From Gammaproteobacteria bacterium (GTDB taxonomy: Bacteria; Pseudomonadota; Gammaproteobacteria; Pseudomonadales; Halieaceae): 10,925 nt of DNA. Of this stretch, positions 1 through 7,812 are shown piece by piece. The position numbers and the translations under genes were made by a program. Numbering within the stretch: position 1 is the first letter of the stretch; each line of letters begins with the position of its first letter. The notes below the pieces were generated by a model. That model saw only the letters and a program-made list of their open reading frames with translations. It was not told the origin of the DNA and ran no database searches. The DNA lies in NCBI GenBank assembly GCA_018222695.1, contig JAAEZV010000035.1, positions 1 through 10,925 on the forward strand, read 5' to 3'.

Positions 1-255
1 GGGGAGGACGTCTTCCCAAACGGTGTCTACGGCCAGATCTTCGGTAACGTCCTCTGATGCGCTTGCCTCGGCAAAATCGAGGTCGGCGTCTTCAGGCTGT
101 TCACTTTCACGCTCTAGGAGCGCATTGCTCTCCAGCGTCTCTTCAATGATTTGTTGCAAATCGACGGTGCTCAACTGCAGCAATTTGATGGCCTGCTGCA
201 GTTGCGGGGTCAGGGCCAGTTGCTGCCCTAGTTTGAGCTGAAGCGCTTGTTTCAT
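1..255 (-). CDS. rpoN: RNA polymerase sigma-54 factor, N-terminal part (gene runs off the left edge)
   Basis: Sigma-54 directs core RNA polymerase to -24/-12 promoters and needs AAA+ activators to open them. Only the first 85 residues lie in the window; the core-binding and DNA-binding (RpoN-box) parts are beyond the left edge. Residues 1-50 are the glutamine- and leucine-rich region I, with the family hallmarks [19 protein letters not shown] and [11 protein letters not shown]. They are followed by the acidic linker of region II (from about residue 52, rich in Asp and Glu). The ATG at 255 matches the conserved MKQ-type N-terminus of the family, but it has no convincing Shine-Dalgarno sequence. 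It lies 172 bp downstream of lptB, the usual gammaproteobacterial neighbour. The reading frame stays open upstream of this ATG back into lptB (see findings). Identity is very secure; the start is fairly secure. Confidence 0.97.
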   Translation of the reverse strand, partial: MKQALQLKLGQQLALTPQLQQAIKLLQLSTVDLQQIIEETLESNALLERESEQPEDADLDFAEASASEDVTEDLAVDTVWEDVLP

Positions 256-427
256 ACCACGGATAATCGCTCGCTGGGGATCCAGTGTATCGCCCCAACG
301 TTGTCGTGCAAAGAAGTTGGCAAGGAAATTGCTTCCGTTCAACTCACCGCTTTTTTCAGTGGCGAGCTGAAAAGCGGGTTGAATGTGTGCTGCATGCGGC
401 AGGGCTTGCCGCCAGACCGCTTTTCGC
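256..427. other. Intergenic region between lptB and rpoN
   Basis: These 172 bp are the only sizeable gap in the leftward gene series. In other gammaproteobacteria rpoN often has its own promoter here, but I see no -35/-10 pair on the minus strand good enough to call. The stretch holds an imperfect hairpin (347-377). It has no stop codon in the rpoN frame, giving 57 sense codons before the rpoN ATG. No separate small gene is supported. Confidence 0.6.
347..377 (-). repeat. Imperfect inverted repeat (hairpin) between lptB and rpoN
   Basis: The arm CCGCTTTTTTCAG (347-359) pairs with CTGAAAAGCGG (367-377), apart from two unpaired T, around a 7-nt loop. The T-rich tract lies inside the stem, and no U-run follows the stem on the minus strand, so it is not a standard Rho-independent terminator for lptB. 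It could be an mRNA-stabilising or attenuating structure between lptB and rpoN, or chance. Confidence 0.4.
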
Positions 428-1156
428 TCAGAGAGAGAAGTGCTCTCCGAGATAGGTTTCCCTGACTTTGTCGTTGGCCAGTACCTCAGCCGGAGTACCG
501 GATGCAATGACATGCCCCTCGCCAACGATGTAAGCGCGTTCGCAAATATCCAGTGTTTCGCGGACATTGTGATCGGTGATCAGCACGCCAATGTCCCTCG
601 CTTTGAGATGCGAGATGATGTCTTTGATGTCGGAGATCGAGATGGGATCCACCCCTGCAAAGGGTTCGTCGAGAAGAATCACAGTGGGCTCGGTGGCGAG
701 CGCACGAGCGATTTCCACTCGCCGACGTTCGCCGCCGGACAGGGCCTGCCCCAACGAATCAGCCAAATGGCCAACATTGAACTCCTCGAGCAGTGACTCG
801 GCCAACGAGTGGCGCATTTTTCGCGTCAGTTCGGGGCGTGTCTCAAGAATCGCCAACAGGTTGTCTCGCACCGACAGCTGCCGAAAAACGGATGCTTCCT
901 GCGGCAGATAGCCGATGCCCGCGCGAGCCCTGCGATGCATTGGCATTGCCATAAGCGATTCGTCGTCGAGGCGAATATCACCGGCATCGGCTTCAACAAG
1001 ACCGACGATCATGTAAAAGCAGGTGGTTTTGCCTGCGCCATTCGGGCCCAGCAAACCGACGATTTCACCAGCGCTGACTTGCAGCGACACGTCCTTCACG
1101 ACGGGCCGACCGCCATAGGCTTTGGCGAGATGATGTGCGCTAAGGGTGCTAGCCAT
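428..1156 (-). CDS. lptB: LPS export ABC transporter ATP-binding protein LptB
   Basis: LptB is the cytoplasmic ATPase dimer that, with LptF and LptG, extracts LPS from the inner membrane and pushes it along the LptC-LptA bridge. The 242-residue protein has every ABC motif: Walker [10 protein letters not shown] (37-45), Q-loop Gln86 in YLPQE, signature LSGGE (139-143), Walker B VILLDEP ending at Asp163-Glu164, and switch His196 in ITDHNV. The short P-loop spacing and the YLPQEASVF segment are typical of LptB rather than amino-acid transporters. I chose the ATG at 1156 because homologues begin with a similar M-A-T-L sequence. An ATG at 1165 and a GTG at 1168 are in frame and possible. All three overlap the lptA stop codon, which suggests translational coupling; no clear Shine-Dalgarno is visible. 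Confidence 0.97.
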   Translation of the reverse strand: MASTLSAHHLAKAYGGRPVVKDVSLQVSAGEIVGLLGPNGAGKTTCFYMIVGLVEADAGDIRLDDESLMAMPMHRRARAGIGYLPQEASVFRQLSVRDNLLAILETRPELTRKMRHSLAESLLEEFNVGHLADSLGQALSGGERRRVEIARALATEPTVILLDEPFAGVDPISISDIKDIISHLKARDIGVLITDHNVRETLDICERAYIVGEGHVIASGTPAEVLANDKVRETYLGEHFSL

Positions 1157-1706
1157 CGGAAGCATCACTGCGCAGGTTTTCGGGTGGAATCACAACTTCA
1201 ACCCGATCGGTCCCTTCGGCGCCAGGTGTGCCTGCCGCCCTGACAGTGCGCTGACTGACCAGATAATCGATTTGACTGCCAGAGAGTGTGGAGCCGTCTT
1301 GTGCGATCCGCGCATCTTCCAATAACCGAACAAGATCCTGGGATCTGACATATTCAATGCGCAGTGCCGAGGCGTCGACAGGCGCCTGATCGGGTGTCGG
1401 CTGTTGCACCAGCGTCGCCGGCTTTCCGGTAGCGACGATTTTATCGGCTTCGTCGGTGTTGTGGCGAATAGAGAGCGTATCTGCAGTGATCACCAGTGAC
1501 CCTTGAGTGAGTACAACATTACCCTCGTACCGGGTTTCGCCCGCCAATTCATCCCTGACTGCCACATCAGCAACAATCTGGATGGGTTGATCCCGGTCTG
1601 AGTCCAGCGCCGTAGCCCAGCGAGAGAACGTTAGGCCCGGCACGGTAAGCAGAACCGTGAATAAAAGCGTGGGCAGCGAGCGTTTCAAGTGGGGCATGTC
1701 AGGCAT
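1149..1706 (-). CDS. lptA: LPS transport periplasmic protein LptA
   Basis: LptA forms the periplasmic beta-jellyroll bridge that passes LPS from LptC to LptD at the outer membrane. The 185 residues equal the E. coli length. An N-terminal Sec signal peptide is visible: basic residues 8-9, a hydrophobic stretch 11-27, and a probable cut after Ala33 (A-T-A). The mature part has the OstA-like pattern: QPIQIVAD, then [17 protein letters not shown] (about residues 59-75) and GKPAT. It ends in a short polar tail. The ATG at 1706 is 27 nt after the lptC stop. An AGGA lies only 2 nt before it but 11 nt before an in-frame ATG at 1697, so the start may be three residues later. The gene overlaps lptB and is part of the Kdo/LPS export series. 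Confidence 0.95.
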   Translation of the reverse strand: MPDMPHLKRSLPTLLFTVLLTVPGLTFSRWATALDSDRDQPIQIVADVAVRDELAGETRYEGNVVLTQGSLVITADTLSIRHNTDEADKIVATGKPATLVQQPTPDQAPVDASALRIEYVRSQDLVRLLEDARIAQDGSTLSGSQIDYLVSQRTVRAAGTPGAEGTDRVEVVIPPENLRSDASDG

Positions 1707-1733
1707 TGTCCTGAGTGTCTTTCTGCATGGTTA

Positions 1734-2273
1734 CTATTCATATTCCGTTCTGACATCGCCCTTCAGTGTCGCCATGCTGCTCTGTAAATCCAGCTCAAAT
1801 GCCGAGCCCGTTGTGCGACTACCCCGGCTTGTCATCACTACTTCTTGCTCGCCCTGGGCGCGCTTTTGGTCCATGTAAAGGCGCATGGACTCTGTCTGCA
1901 TCGTCGCGTCTCGGGTTCGCTCTAGTACTGTGACTCCATTTTTGAGCTCAAGTTCATTGAGGTCCTCAAAGAAAACCCCAGCCGCTGCACCGATATCCCA
2001 GACCGCGCCGTTTTCTGCCTGCGCCTGATAACGGATTTCGCTGAGTGTGGTTTCTTCGCTGTTTTGCGATCGGGTCGCCTCGCCGATTTCCAGAACGTCC
2101 GATGCGGCGCCGTCCTCAGAAAAGTGTCGCCGTGTGCCTTCCTGCATGTAGCTGGCGATCAGTTGCTCTTCCTCCAGATCAATCTGCTGTACAGGCGAGG
2201 ATTCTGGAGCGAATGACTGCCAGAGTGCGATGCCCAGTGCAACCATGCCCAAGGTGATCACAGTGCCTTTCAT
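1734..2273 (-). CDS. lptC: LPS export system protein LptC
   Basis: LptC is a bitopic inner-membrane protein that receives LPS from LptB2FG and hands it to LptA. The 179-residue product has one N-terminal membrane segment (about residues 4-20, TVITLGMVALGIALWQS). A periplasmic beta-rich domain follows, with the LptC-type end MATLKGDVRTEYE. The frame is open upstream to 2384, but I chose the ATG at 2273. It overlaps the kdsC stop by one base (TGATG), has AGGA seven bases upstream (2281-2284), and begins right before the membrane segment, as in homologues. The length is slightly shorter than the E. coli protein. Sequence conservation in this family is low, so identity rests on length, topology, the C-terminal pattern and its place between kdsC and lptA. 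Confidence 0.93.
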   Translation of the reverse strand: MKGTVITLGMVALGIALWQSFAPESSPVQQIDLEEEQLIASYMQEGTRRHFSEDGAASDVLEIGEATRSQNSEETTLSEIRYQAQAENGAVWDIGAAAGVFFEDLNELELKNGVTVLERTRDATMQTESMRLYMDQKRAQGEQEVVMTSRGSRTTGSAFELDLQSSMATLKGDVRTEYE

Positions 2274-2797
2274 CAGAAAGTCCTGATCACATCGGACAGG
2301 CGACCTTGGGACTGCAAAATGAAATCGGCAAGTGCTCGCACAGCACCCGCCCCTCCCGGTAGCGGCGCGATCCAGTCTGCACACTCACGAACCGGCTCTA
2401 CTGCGTCATTGGGGCAGGTGGCCAGCCCCGCCAGACGGAGAGCGCCCAGATCAGGCAGGTCGTCACCCATATAGGCGACCTCCGCGGCGCTGAGTCCCTT
2501 TGCAGTCAGCAGCTCTTCGAGCGCTGACCCCTTGTCTTCACGGCCTTGAATCACCGTGTCAATGCCTAGCTCGCTAGCTCGTCTTTCCAGTGCCTCTGAA
2601 GATCTGCCCGTAATGATCGCTACATCGATCTCACAGCGCTGAAGCAGCTTGATGCCCAGTCCATCCTTGATATTGAAGGGCTTGGTCTCGGGTTCTGATA
2701 TGGCCCGATAAAACAACGTGCCGTCGGTCATCACGCCGTCGACATCCAGCGCTACCAACTTAATTGACTCCGCTTTTTGCGCCGCGCGACCTGTCAT
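2273..2797 (-). CDS. kdsC: 3-deoxy-D-manno-octulosonate 8-phosphate phosphatase KdsC
   Basis: KdsC removes phosphate from Kdo 8-phosphate, giving free Kdo for the LPS inner core. It is a cytoplasmic, Mg2+-dependent, tetrameric HAD phosphatase without a large cap domain. The 174 residues show the HAD motifs in order: motif I LDVDGVMTDG with nucleophile Asp18 and Asp20, motif II ITGRSS (62-67), motif III Lys89 in QGREDKG, and motif IV MGDDLPD with Asp112, Asp113 and Asp116. The DVDGVMTDG form and the length are characteristic of KdsC. The start ATG overlaps the kdsD stop by four bases (ATGA), and the stop overlaps the lptC start, so translation is probably coupled. A paralogous HAD phosphatase is unlikely given the context. 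Confidence 0.97.
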   Translation of the reverse strand: MTGRAAQKAESIKLVALDVDGVMTDGTLFYRAISEPETKPFNIKDGLGIKLLQRCEIDVAIITGRSSEALERRASELGIDTVIQGREDKGSALEELLTAKGLSAAEVAYMGDDLPDLGALRLAGLATCPNDAVEPVRECADWIAPLPGGAGAVRALADFILQSQGRLSDVIRTF

Positions 2798-3774
2798 GAG
2801 ATACCCGCCTTTAACAGCGCTAACAGCGTGACGATGCCGAGAATCGTGTTCTGATCGTCGACGACCACCAAGGCGCTTATTTGATGCCTCTCCATCAGGG
2901 CCATCGCCTCGGCAGCCAACAACTCCTGATGCACGGTCCGCGCGCCAGCAGTCATGACCTCAGTCAGCGGTGTGGCGCGAAAATCGGTGCCATTTTCGAC
3001 CGCTCGCCGCAGATCGCCGTCTGTAAAGATGCCCAGCAGTTGGCGGTCGTCTGAGGCGATGGTGGTCATACCCAGACCTTTGTGCGTCATCTCAAAGATC
3101 GCATCGGCCAGTACCGCGGTGGGTGTGATTGTCGGAATGTCGCTACCGCTGACCATCACATCGGCAACGCGAAGGAGAAGTCTTCTGCCCAGTGCGCCAC
3201 CCGGGTGGGAGAAGGCGAATTCCTCGGCCGTGAAACCCCGTGCTTCAAGAATGGCGATGGCCAGCGCGTCGCCCATGACCAGTGCAGCGGTCGTACTGGA
3301 CGTCGGTGCCAGATTCAATGGGCAGGCTTCTGTTTCCACCGCGGCCAGTAGATGCACGTCGGCAGCTTGCGCGAGCTCAGAGGTATCACTCCCGGTCATG
3401 CTGATCAGCGGAATACCGAGGCGCTTGATGAGGGGCAAAAGTGTGAGGATCTCGTGCGTGCTGCCGCTGTTGGAAAGAGCGATCACGCAGTCGCTCGCGG
3501 TGATCATGCCCATGTCGCCATGGGACGCTTCGCCGGGGTGCACAAAAAAAGCCGGCGTTCCGGTGCTGGCCAATGTGGCGGCAATTTTGCCCGCGATATG
3601 TCCGCTCTTGCCCATGCCCGTCACCACCACGCGGCCAGCCGTGTCCAGGATGCACCGGCAGGCGGCCGCAAAGGCTGGGCCCAATACGTTTCCCAGTGCA
3701 GACACTGCGTCGGCCTCCATTGAGATGGTCCTTTGTGCAGAGTCGACGAAAAATTGATCGGTTTGGTTGGTCAT
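2794..3774 (-). CDS. kdsD: D-arabinose 5-phosphate isomerase KdsD
   Basis: KdsD interconverts ribulose 5-phosphate and arabinose 5-phosphate, the first step toward Kdo. The 326 residues comprise an N-terminal SIS sugar-isomerase domain (about 40-185) and two CBS domains (about 205-326), as in E. coli (328 aa). Visible motifs are GMGKSGH (53-59), HPGEASHGDMGM, SNSGST, ACPLNLAPTSSTTA and SHPGGALGRR. Lys56, Glu108, Glu149 and His190 line up with the E. coli catalytic-site residues Lys59, Glu111, Glu152 and His193. The second CBS domain ends in GIVTLLALLKAGIS, lacking the Asp usual in the H-D-L form. The ATG at 3774 fits family length but has no clear Shine-Dalgarno. An internal ATG (Met19, 3720) does have AAGGA eight bases upstream. 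It is 22 nt downstream of yrbG. Confidence 0.96.
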   Translation of the reverse strand: MTNQTDQFFVDSAQRTISMEADAVSALGNVLGPAFAAACRCILDTAGRVVVTGMGKSGHIAGKIAATLASTGTPAFFVHPGEASHGDMGMITASDCVIALSNSGSTHEILTLLPLIKRLGIPLISMTGSDTSELAQAADVHLLAAVETEACPLNLAPTSSTTAALVMGDALAIAILEARGFTAEEFAFSHPGGALGRRLLLRVADVMVSGSDIPTITPTAVLADAIFEMTHKGLGMTTIASDDRQLLGIFTDGDLRRAVENGTDFRATPLTEVMTAGARTVHQELLAAEAMALMERHQISALVVVDDQNTILGIVTLLALLKAGIS

Positions 3775-3796
3775 GTTTTGTAGTGTTAGGACTCAG

Positions 3797-4753
3797 TCAA
3801 GGAGCTAAAAAGAGCCAGCCGTAATAGGCGATGTAAAGAGAAAGCAGTAGCAACCCTGCTCCTCGCCCCAACGTGCCGGATCCGGACGCCCCATTCCAAC
3901 GCCACAGCGCCGCGAGGGCAAGAACCAGAGTCGTGAGAAATACCGCGACCATGTCCCGACTGACAACGGCTGGTTGGAGCGAGAGGCTGCCCCATAGGCC
4001 GGGAATGGCCAGCACTAATAGAATATTGAACATGTTTGAGCCGACGATGGCGCCCACTGCCATATCGGCGTGACCTTTCAATGCGCTCATGACCGAGGCG
4101 GCCAATTCCGGCAGGCTCGTCCCCACGGCAACAATGGTCAGGCCAATGACCAGCTCTGACACACCCAATGCAGTGGCGATGTGGGTAGCGGCCCAGACCA
4201 GTAGTCGCGATGACGCGATCAATAATACCAACCCACCGAGGAACGACAGCCATGCCAGTGGCAGCGTCAGGGTGGGTATCTCGCGTGCCTCAATGTCACC
4301 ATTGGTTTGGCGAGCGTGCTGGCCGACACGAACAAAGAACAGCGTCAGCATGCCGAGCAGGACGAAGCTGTCTGATCGCGAGAGCTCGAGGTCATAGAGC
4401 AAGAACCAGGTGACGAGGACGACCAGCATCAGCAGGGGCAGATCAATCCAGGTCGTGTCTCGTCCCAGCTTGATGCTGCTGAACAAGAGGGTGACACCCA
4501 ATACCAGTCCCACGTTGGCGATGTTCGATCCCAGCGCATTACCCACGGCCAGCTCACCCGAGTCCGCCAGAGCAGACATGATGGAAATCAGGATCTCCGG
4601 TGCAGAGGTCCCGACCGAGACGATCGTGAGGCCAATAAGCATGGGTGTCAGACCCGCCCGCTTTGCGATAGCGGAGGCGCCATCTACGAAGCGATCCGCG
4701 CTCCAGACGAGCGCCACCAAACCCACCGCAATCACCGTCGAGTACCACAACAC
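3797..4753 (-). CDS. yrbG: Calcium/sodium antiporter of the CaCA family (YrbG-like)
   Basis: This is an inner-membrane cation antiporter of the Ca2+/cation exchanger superfamily, in the K+-dependent Na+/Ca2+ exchanger-like YrbG group. The true substrate is unproven in most bacteria. The 318 residues form about ten hydrophobic segments built as two inverted halves. The alpha-1 repeat has GLTIVSVGTSAPE with Glu53, then GNALGSNIANVGLVLG. The alpha-2 repeat has GLTIVAVGTSLPE with Glu216, then GAIVGSNMFNILLVLA. The two glutamates are the expected ion ligands. A short charged loop (about residues 144-160) separates the halves. The start is GTG at 4753, supported by AGGAAA upstream at 4761-4766; no in-frame ATG is available there. 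It is the first gene of the leftward series and precedes kdsD, as in E. coli. Its role in the LPS cluster is unclear. Confidence 0.93.
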   Translation of the reverse strand: MLWYSTVIAVGLVALVWSADRFVDGASAIAKRAGLTPMLIGLTIVSVGTSAPEILISIMSALADSGELAVGNALGSNIANVGLVLGVTLLFSSIKLGRDTTWIDLPLLMLVVLVTWFLLYDLELSRSDSFVLLGMLTLFFVRVGQHARQTNGDIEAREIPTLTLPLAWLSFLGGLVLLIASSRLLVWAATHIATALGVSELVIGLTIVAVGTSLPELAASVMSALKGHADMAVGAIVGSNMFNILLVLAIPGLWGSLSLQPAVVSRDMVAVFLTTLVLALAALWRWNGASGSGTLGRGAGLLLLSLYIAYYGWLFLAP

Positions 4754-4760
4754 GATATGC

Positions 4761-4766
4761 TTTCCT
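4761..4766 (-). promoter_or_regulatory. Ribosome-binding site for yrbG
   Basis: On the minus strand the bases read AGGAAA, with the AGGA core nine bases before the GTG at 4753. This supports the GTG as start codon in the absence of a nearby in-frame ATG. Confidence 0.6.
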
Positions 4767-4814
4767 ATTCCGTCCGTTTGGTGGGCAAGTGGGCCAAGCG
4801 ACGATCGGGTATCA

Positions 4815-4869
4815 TTGCGTGCGAAGGCGTGCTGTCAGTGAGAAGAGAGTCGATCATCGCTTCGCGCAA
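4815..4869. repeat. Imperfect inverted repeat with interleaved second pairing
   Basis: TTGCGTGCGAAG (4815-4826) pairs with CTTCGCGCAA (4860-4869) apart from a two-base bulge, with a 33-nt loop. CTGTC inside the loop (4832-4836) is complementary to GACAG just after it (4870-4874), which would give a pseudoknot-like arrangement in RNA. It lies upstream of the mlaC promoter candidate, or in the possible leader of yrbG. It could be chance. Confidence 0.3.
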
Positions 4870-4896
4870 GACAGTCTAACCCACTCAATTCTCATG

Positions 4897-4927
4897 TTGG
4901 CAGGTATTCACTTGTGGCAAATAGAAT
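4897..4927 (+). promoter_or_regulatory. Candidate sigma-70 promoter for the mlaC-ibaG-murA-hisGD series
   Basis: TTGGCA (4897-4902, five of six bases of the -35 consensus) is followed after 19 bp by TAGAAT (4922-4927, five of six of the -10 consensus). The spacer is longer than the 17 bp optimum, so this is only a candidate. Transcription would start about 20 bases before the mlaC GTG, giving a short leader with the Shine-Dalgarno. Confidence 0.35.
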
Positions 4928-4944
4928 GGGTGGTTTTGGGGTTG

Positions 4945-4951
4945 AAAGGAG
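4945..4951 (+). promoter_or_regulatory. Strong ribosome-binding site for mlaC
   Basis: AAAGGAG is followed by six bases and then the GTG at 4958. The match and spacing are near ideal and decide in favour of this GTG start. Confidence 0.8.
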
Positions 4952-4957
4952 TTTGCT

Positions 4958-5653
4958 GTGTTACACCGATTAACGGGTCTACTGGCCACTATGGTGCTGT
5001 GCTTGACGGTTGTCCAAAGCGGCCTAGTGCGCGCCGAGCAAGCGACAGCGGCTCAGAAGGGGCCAGCTGAGGTCATCAGTGAAGTCACGGCTCAGGTGAT
5101 GACGGTGGTCGCAGAAGCCGATACCTATTTTGACCAAGACCCCGACCGCTACTACCAGGAAATCGACAGAGCACTCGCCGAGTTGGTGGACTGGCGAGGT
5201 TTTGCTACGGCCGTTATGGGCGAATATTACAGCCGTGGCCGTTCCATGGATCAAGCTGGCAGGGCCAACCTGAAGCGCCAGAGAGATGACTTCGCAGCGA
5301 CTTTGAGGGAAGGCCTGATCAGAAGCTATGCAAAGGGATTGCTGGCGTTTGGCGGCGCTAGGATGGAGGTTGAGGGTGTCGAAGCATCACCGCAAAGCGC
5401 TCGCGTTGCTTCAGTCACCCAGCTGGTTTACGGCGAGGCAGATCGGGTTTACACAATCCGCTACCAAATGGGCCAGTACAAAGATGGCGCTTGGCGCCTG
5501 CGAAATCTCATTATCGAGACCATCAACCTCGGAGAGATCTATCGCAATCAGTTTAGCGCGCTGGCGAGAGATGCCGATGACGACCTCGATAGCGTGATTG
5601 CTCAGTGGAATGACGCTTTAGTCGAGCAGGCGGAGGAGTTGACCCGTGACTGA
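4958..5653 (+). CDS. mlaC: Periplasmic phospholipid-binding protein MlaC (Ttg2D family), without adjacent mlaFEDB
   Basis: MlaC is a soluble periplasmic carrier that moves phospholipid between the outer-membrane MlaA complex and the inner-membrane MlaFEDB transporter. The 231-residue product has a Sec signal peptide: Arg4, a hydrophobic stretch about 7-19, and a likely cut after Ala26 (V-R-A). The MlaC/Tol-Ttg2 fold pattern follows, with VDWRGFATAVMGEYY (about 73-87), a basic helix ending in DDFAATLREGLIRSYAKGLL, and VYTIRYQMGQYKDGAWRLRNLIIE near the C-terminus. The GTG start has an excellent Shine-Dalgarno. The stop overlaps ibaG by eight bases. Unusually, mlaF, mlaE and mlaD are absent upstream and mlaB is absent downstream, where they sit in E. 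coli and Pseudomonas. They may be elsewhere in the genome or lost. Family assignment is secure; the function without linked partners is inferred. Confidence 0.92.
   Translation: MLHRLTGLLATMVLCLTVVQSGLVRAEQATAAQKGPAEVISEVTAQVMTVVAEADTYFDQDPDRYYQEIDRALAELVDWRGFATAVMGEYYSRGRSMDQAGRANLKRQRDDFAATLREGLIRSYAKGLLAFGGARMEVEGVEASPQSARVASVTQLVYGEADRVYTIRYQMGQYKDGAWRLRNLIIETINLGEIYRNQFSALARDADDDLDSVIAQWNDALVEQAEELTRD
5632..5638 (+). promoter_or_regulatory. Ribosome-binding site for ibaG inside mlaC
   Basis: GGAGGAG lies seven bases before the GTG at 5646, inside the last codons of mlaC. It supports a GTG start for ibaG that overlaps the mlaC stop. Confidence 0.75.
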
Positions 5654-5864
5654 ATCAGAGTTGACTCAGCTGTTGTCCGAGGCCTTTCCGGGCGCGCAGG
5701 TGTCCGTCGCGCTTGAGGGGGGGCATGTGGACATCACGGTGATTAGCGCCGAGTTTGAGGGCCTCAGGCCGGTTGCGCGCCAGCAGCGCGTTTATGCACC
5801 GCTGTCGGGACTCATTGCCGACGGCACCCTTCACGCAGTCAACATCAGTGCGCAAACCCCCTGA
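5646..5864 (+). CDS. ibaG: BolA-family protein IbaG (YrbA), short form
   Basis: IbaG is a small BolA-like protein that binds monothiol glutaredoxin and a shared [2Fe-2S] cluster; in E. coli it is linked to acid resistance and envelope traits. The 72-residue product has the BolA pattern, with GGHVDITVIS, then VARQQRVYAPLSGLIADGTLHAVNI. His27 and His63 match the conserved histidines of E. coli IbaG. It stops right after NISAQTP, whereas E. coli IbaG, as I recall it, continues about ten more residues after this Thr-Pro (AEWARDRK-type tail). The TGA at 5862-5864 is clear and no frameshift is evident. The GTG start has a GGAGGAG ribosome site within mlaC. It sits between mla and murA as in other gammaproteobacteria; murA follows after 12 bases. 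Confidence 0.92.
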   Translation: MTESELTQLLSEAFPGAQVSVALEGGHVDITVISAEFEGLRPVARQQRVYAPLSGLIADGTLHAVNISAQTP

Positions 5865-5866
5865 AC

Positions 5867-5872
5867 GAGGTG
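5867..5872 (+). promoter_or_regulatory. Ribosome-binding site for murA (TTG start)
   Basis: GAGGTG is followed by four bases and the TTG at 5877. The AGG core is six bases from the start. This, with alignment to the MurA N-terminus, supports the TTG start codon. Confidence 0.6.
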
Positions 5873-5873
5873 A

Positions 5874-7139
<1,266 letters not shown>

Positions 7140-7143
7140 GGGC

Positions 7144-7812
7144 ATGAATAACACTGTTATGAAACTCGAACACACATTAACGATTGCGCTGACCAAGGGC
7201 CGGATATTGAAGGAGACCCTGCCATTGCTGGCAGAGGTCGGCATTACGCCGCAAGAAGATCTCGATAGCAGTCGCAAACTGATCGTCGCGACAACTGTGC
7301 CCAACGTCAGTCTGGTGATCCTGCGTGGATCGGACGTGCCGACCTATGTCCGACACGGTGCTGCTGACCTCGGGATCGCGGGGAAAGACATGTTGCTGGA
7401 GTTTGGGGGCGAGGGCATCTACGAGCCGCTGGATTTAGGCATCGCGCGATGCCGTCTTATGACAGCCGGGCCTGCTTCAGACTCGCAGAACGACGGAGGA
7501 CGTCGCCGTGTGAGGGTGGCGACCAAATTCATGAACGTCGCCAGAGCCCACTATGCGCGTAAGGGCATGCATGCGGATCTCATCAAGCTTTATGGCTCTA
7601 TGGAACTGGCGCCTCTAATGGGTTTAGCCGATGAGATCGTCGACATAGTCGATACCGGCAAAACGTTGGCAGAGAACGGCATGGCGCCGCGCGAATTGAT
7701 TGCGGAGATCTCCTCGCGACTGATCGTGAACAAGGCATCGATGCGCACCCGCCACTCGTCAGTCCAGACTCTGGTCGAAGCGCTGACCGCTGCAGTGAAC
7801 ACGGCAGGTTAA
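7144..7812 (+). CDS. hisG: ATP phosphoribosyltransferase catalytic subunit HisG, short form
   Basis: HisG condenses ATP with PRPP to give phosphoribosyl-ATP, the first and feedback-controlled step of histidine synthesis. The 222-residue length is that of the short form, which lacks the C-terminal histidine-binding domain and normally works with a HisZ regulatory subunit; hisZ is not in this window. Recognised blocks are [62 protein letters not shown] and the PRPP-binding segment [15 protein letters not shown]. The frame is open back to 7015 inside murA, but homologues start near TIALTKGR. I chose the ATG at 7144, four bases after the murA stop. The ATG at 7159 is also possible. GAGGG sits too close to 7144 to be a good ribosome site, so initiation may be coupled to murA. 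The stop overlaps hisD. Confidence 0.95.
   Translation: MNNTVMKLEHTLTIALTKGRILKETLPLLAEVGITPQEDLDSSRKLIVATTVPNVSLVILRGSDVPTYVRHGAADLGIAGKDMLLEFGGEGIYEPLDLGIARCRLMTAGPASDSQNDGGRRRVRVATKFMNVARAHYARKGMHADLIKLYGSMELAPLMGLADEIVDIVDTGKTLAENGMAPRELIAEISSRLIVNKASMRTRHSSVQTLVEALTAAVNTAG

Larger units (their letters stand above)
4754..4957. other. Divergent intergenic region between yrbG and mlaC
   Basis: These 204 bp should hold the promoters for both gene series. Toward mlaC there is a candidate promoter at 4897-4927 and a strong Shine-Dalgarno. Toward yrbG no good -35/-10 pair is evident; CTGACA at about 4833-4838 (minus strand) lacks a matching -10. An imperfect inverted repeat lies at 4815-4869. 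In E. coli and Pseudomonas this position holds mlaF, mlaE and mlaD; no recognisable trace of them is present in any frame. Confidence 0.6.

Noticed and set aside
383..1243. Plus-strand open frames opposite lptB (383-796, 576-911, 809-1243)
   Set aside because: They lie antisense to LptB, which has all ABC motifs, and show no family pattern.
2274..2384. Possible N-terminal extension of lptC up to 2384
   Set aside because: It would overlap the kdsC coding end by over 100 bases and put a Cys/Arg-rich stretch before the membrane segment; the ATG at 2273 has a good ribosome site.
2954..3757. 267-codon open frame on the plus strand opposite kdsD
   Set aside because: It is the mirror of a well-supported KdsD frame, is rich in Ser, Arg and Ala without any recognisable motif, and has no ribosome site. 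Long antisense frames are common in GC-rich genes.
4789..5070. 93-codon frame across the yrbG-mlaC gap (plus strand)
   Set aside because: It overlaps the start of mlaC in another frame, has no ribosome site, and no family resemblance, including to MlaF, MlaE or MlaD.
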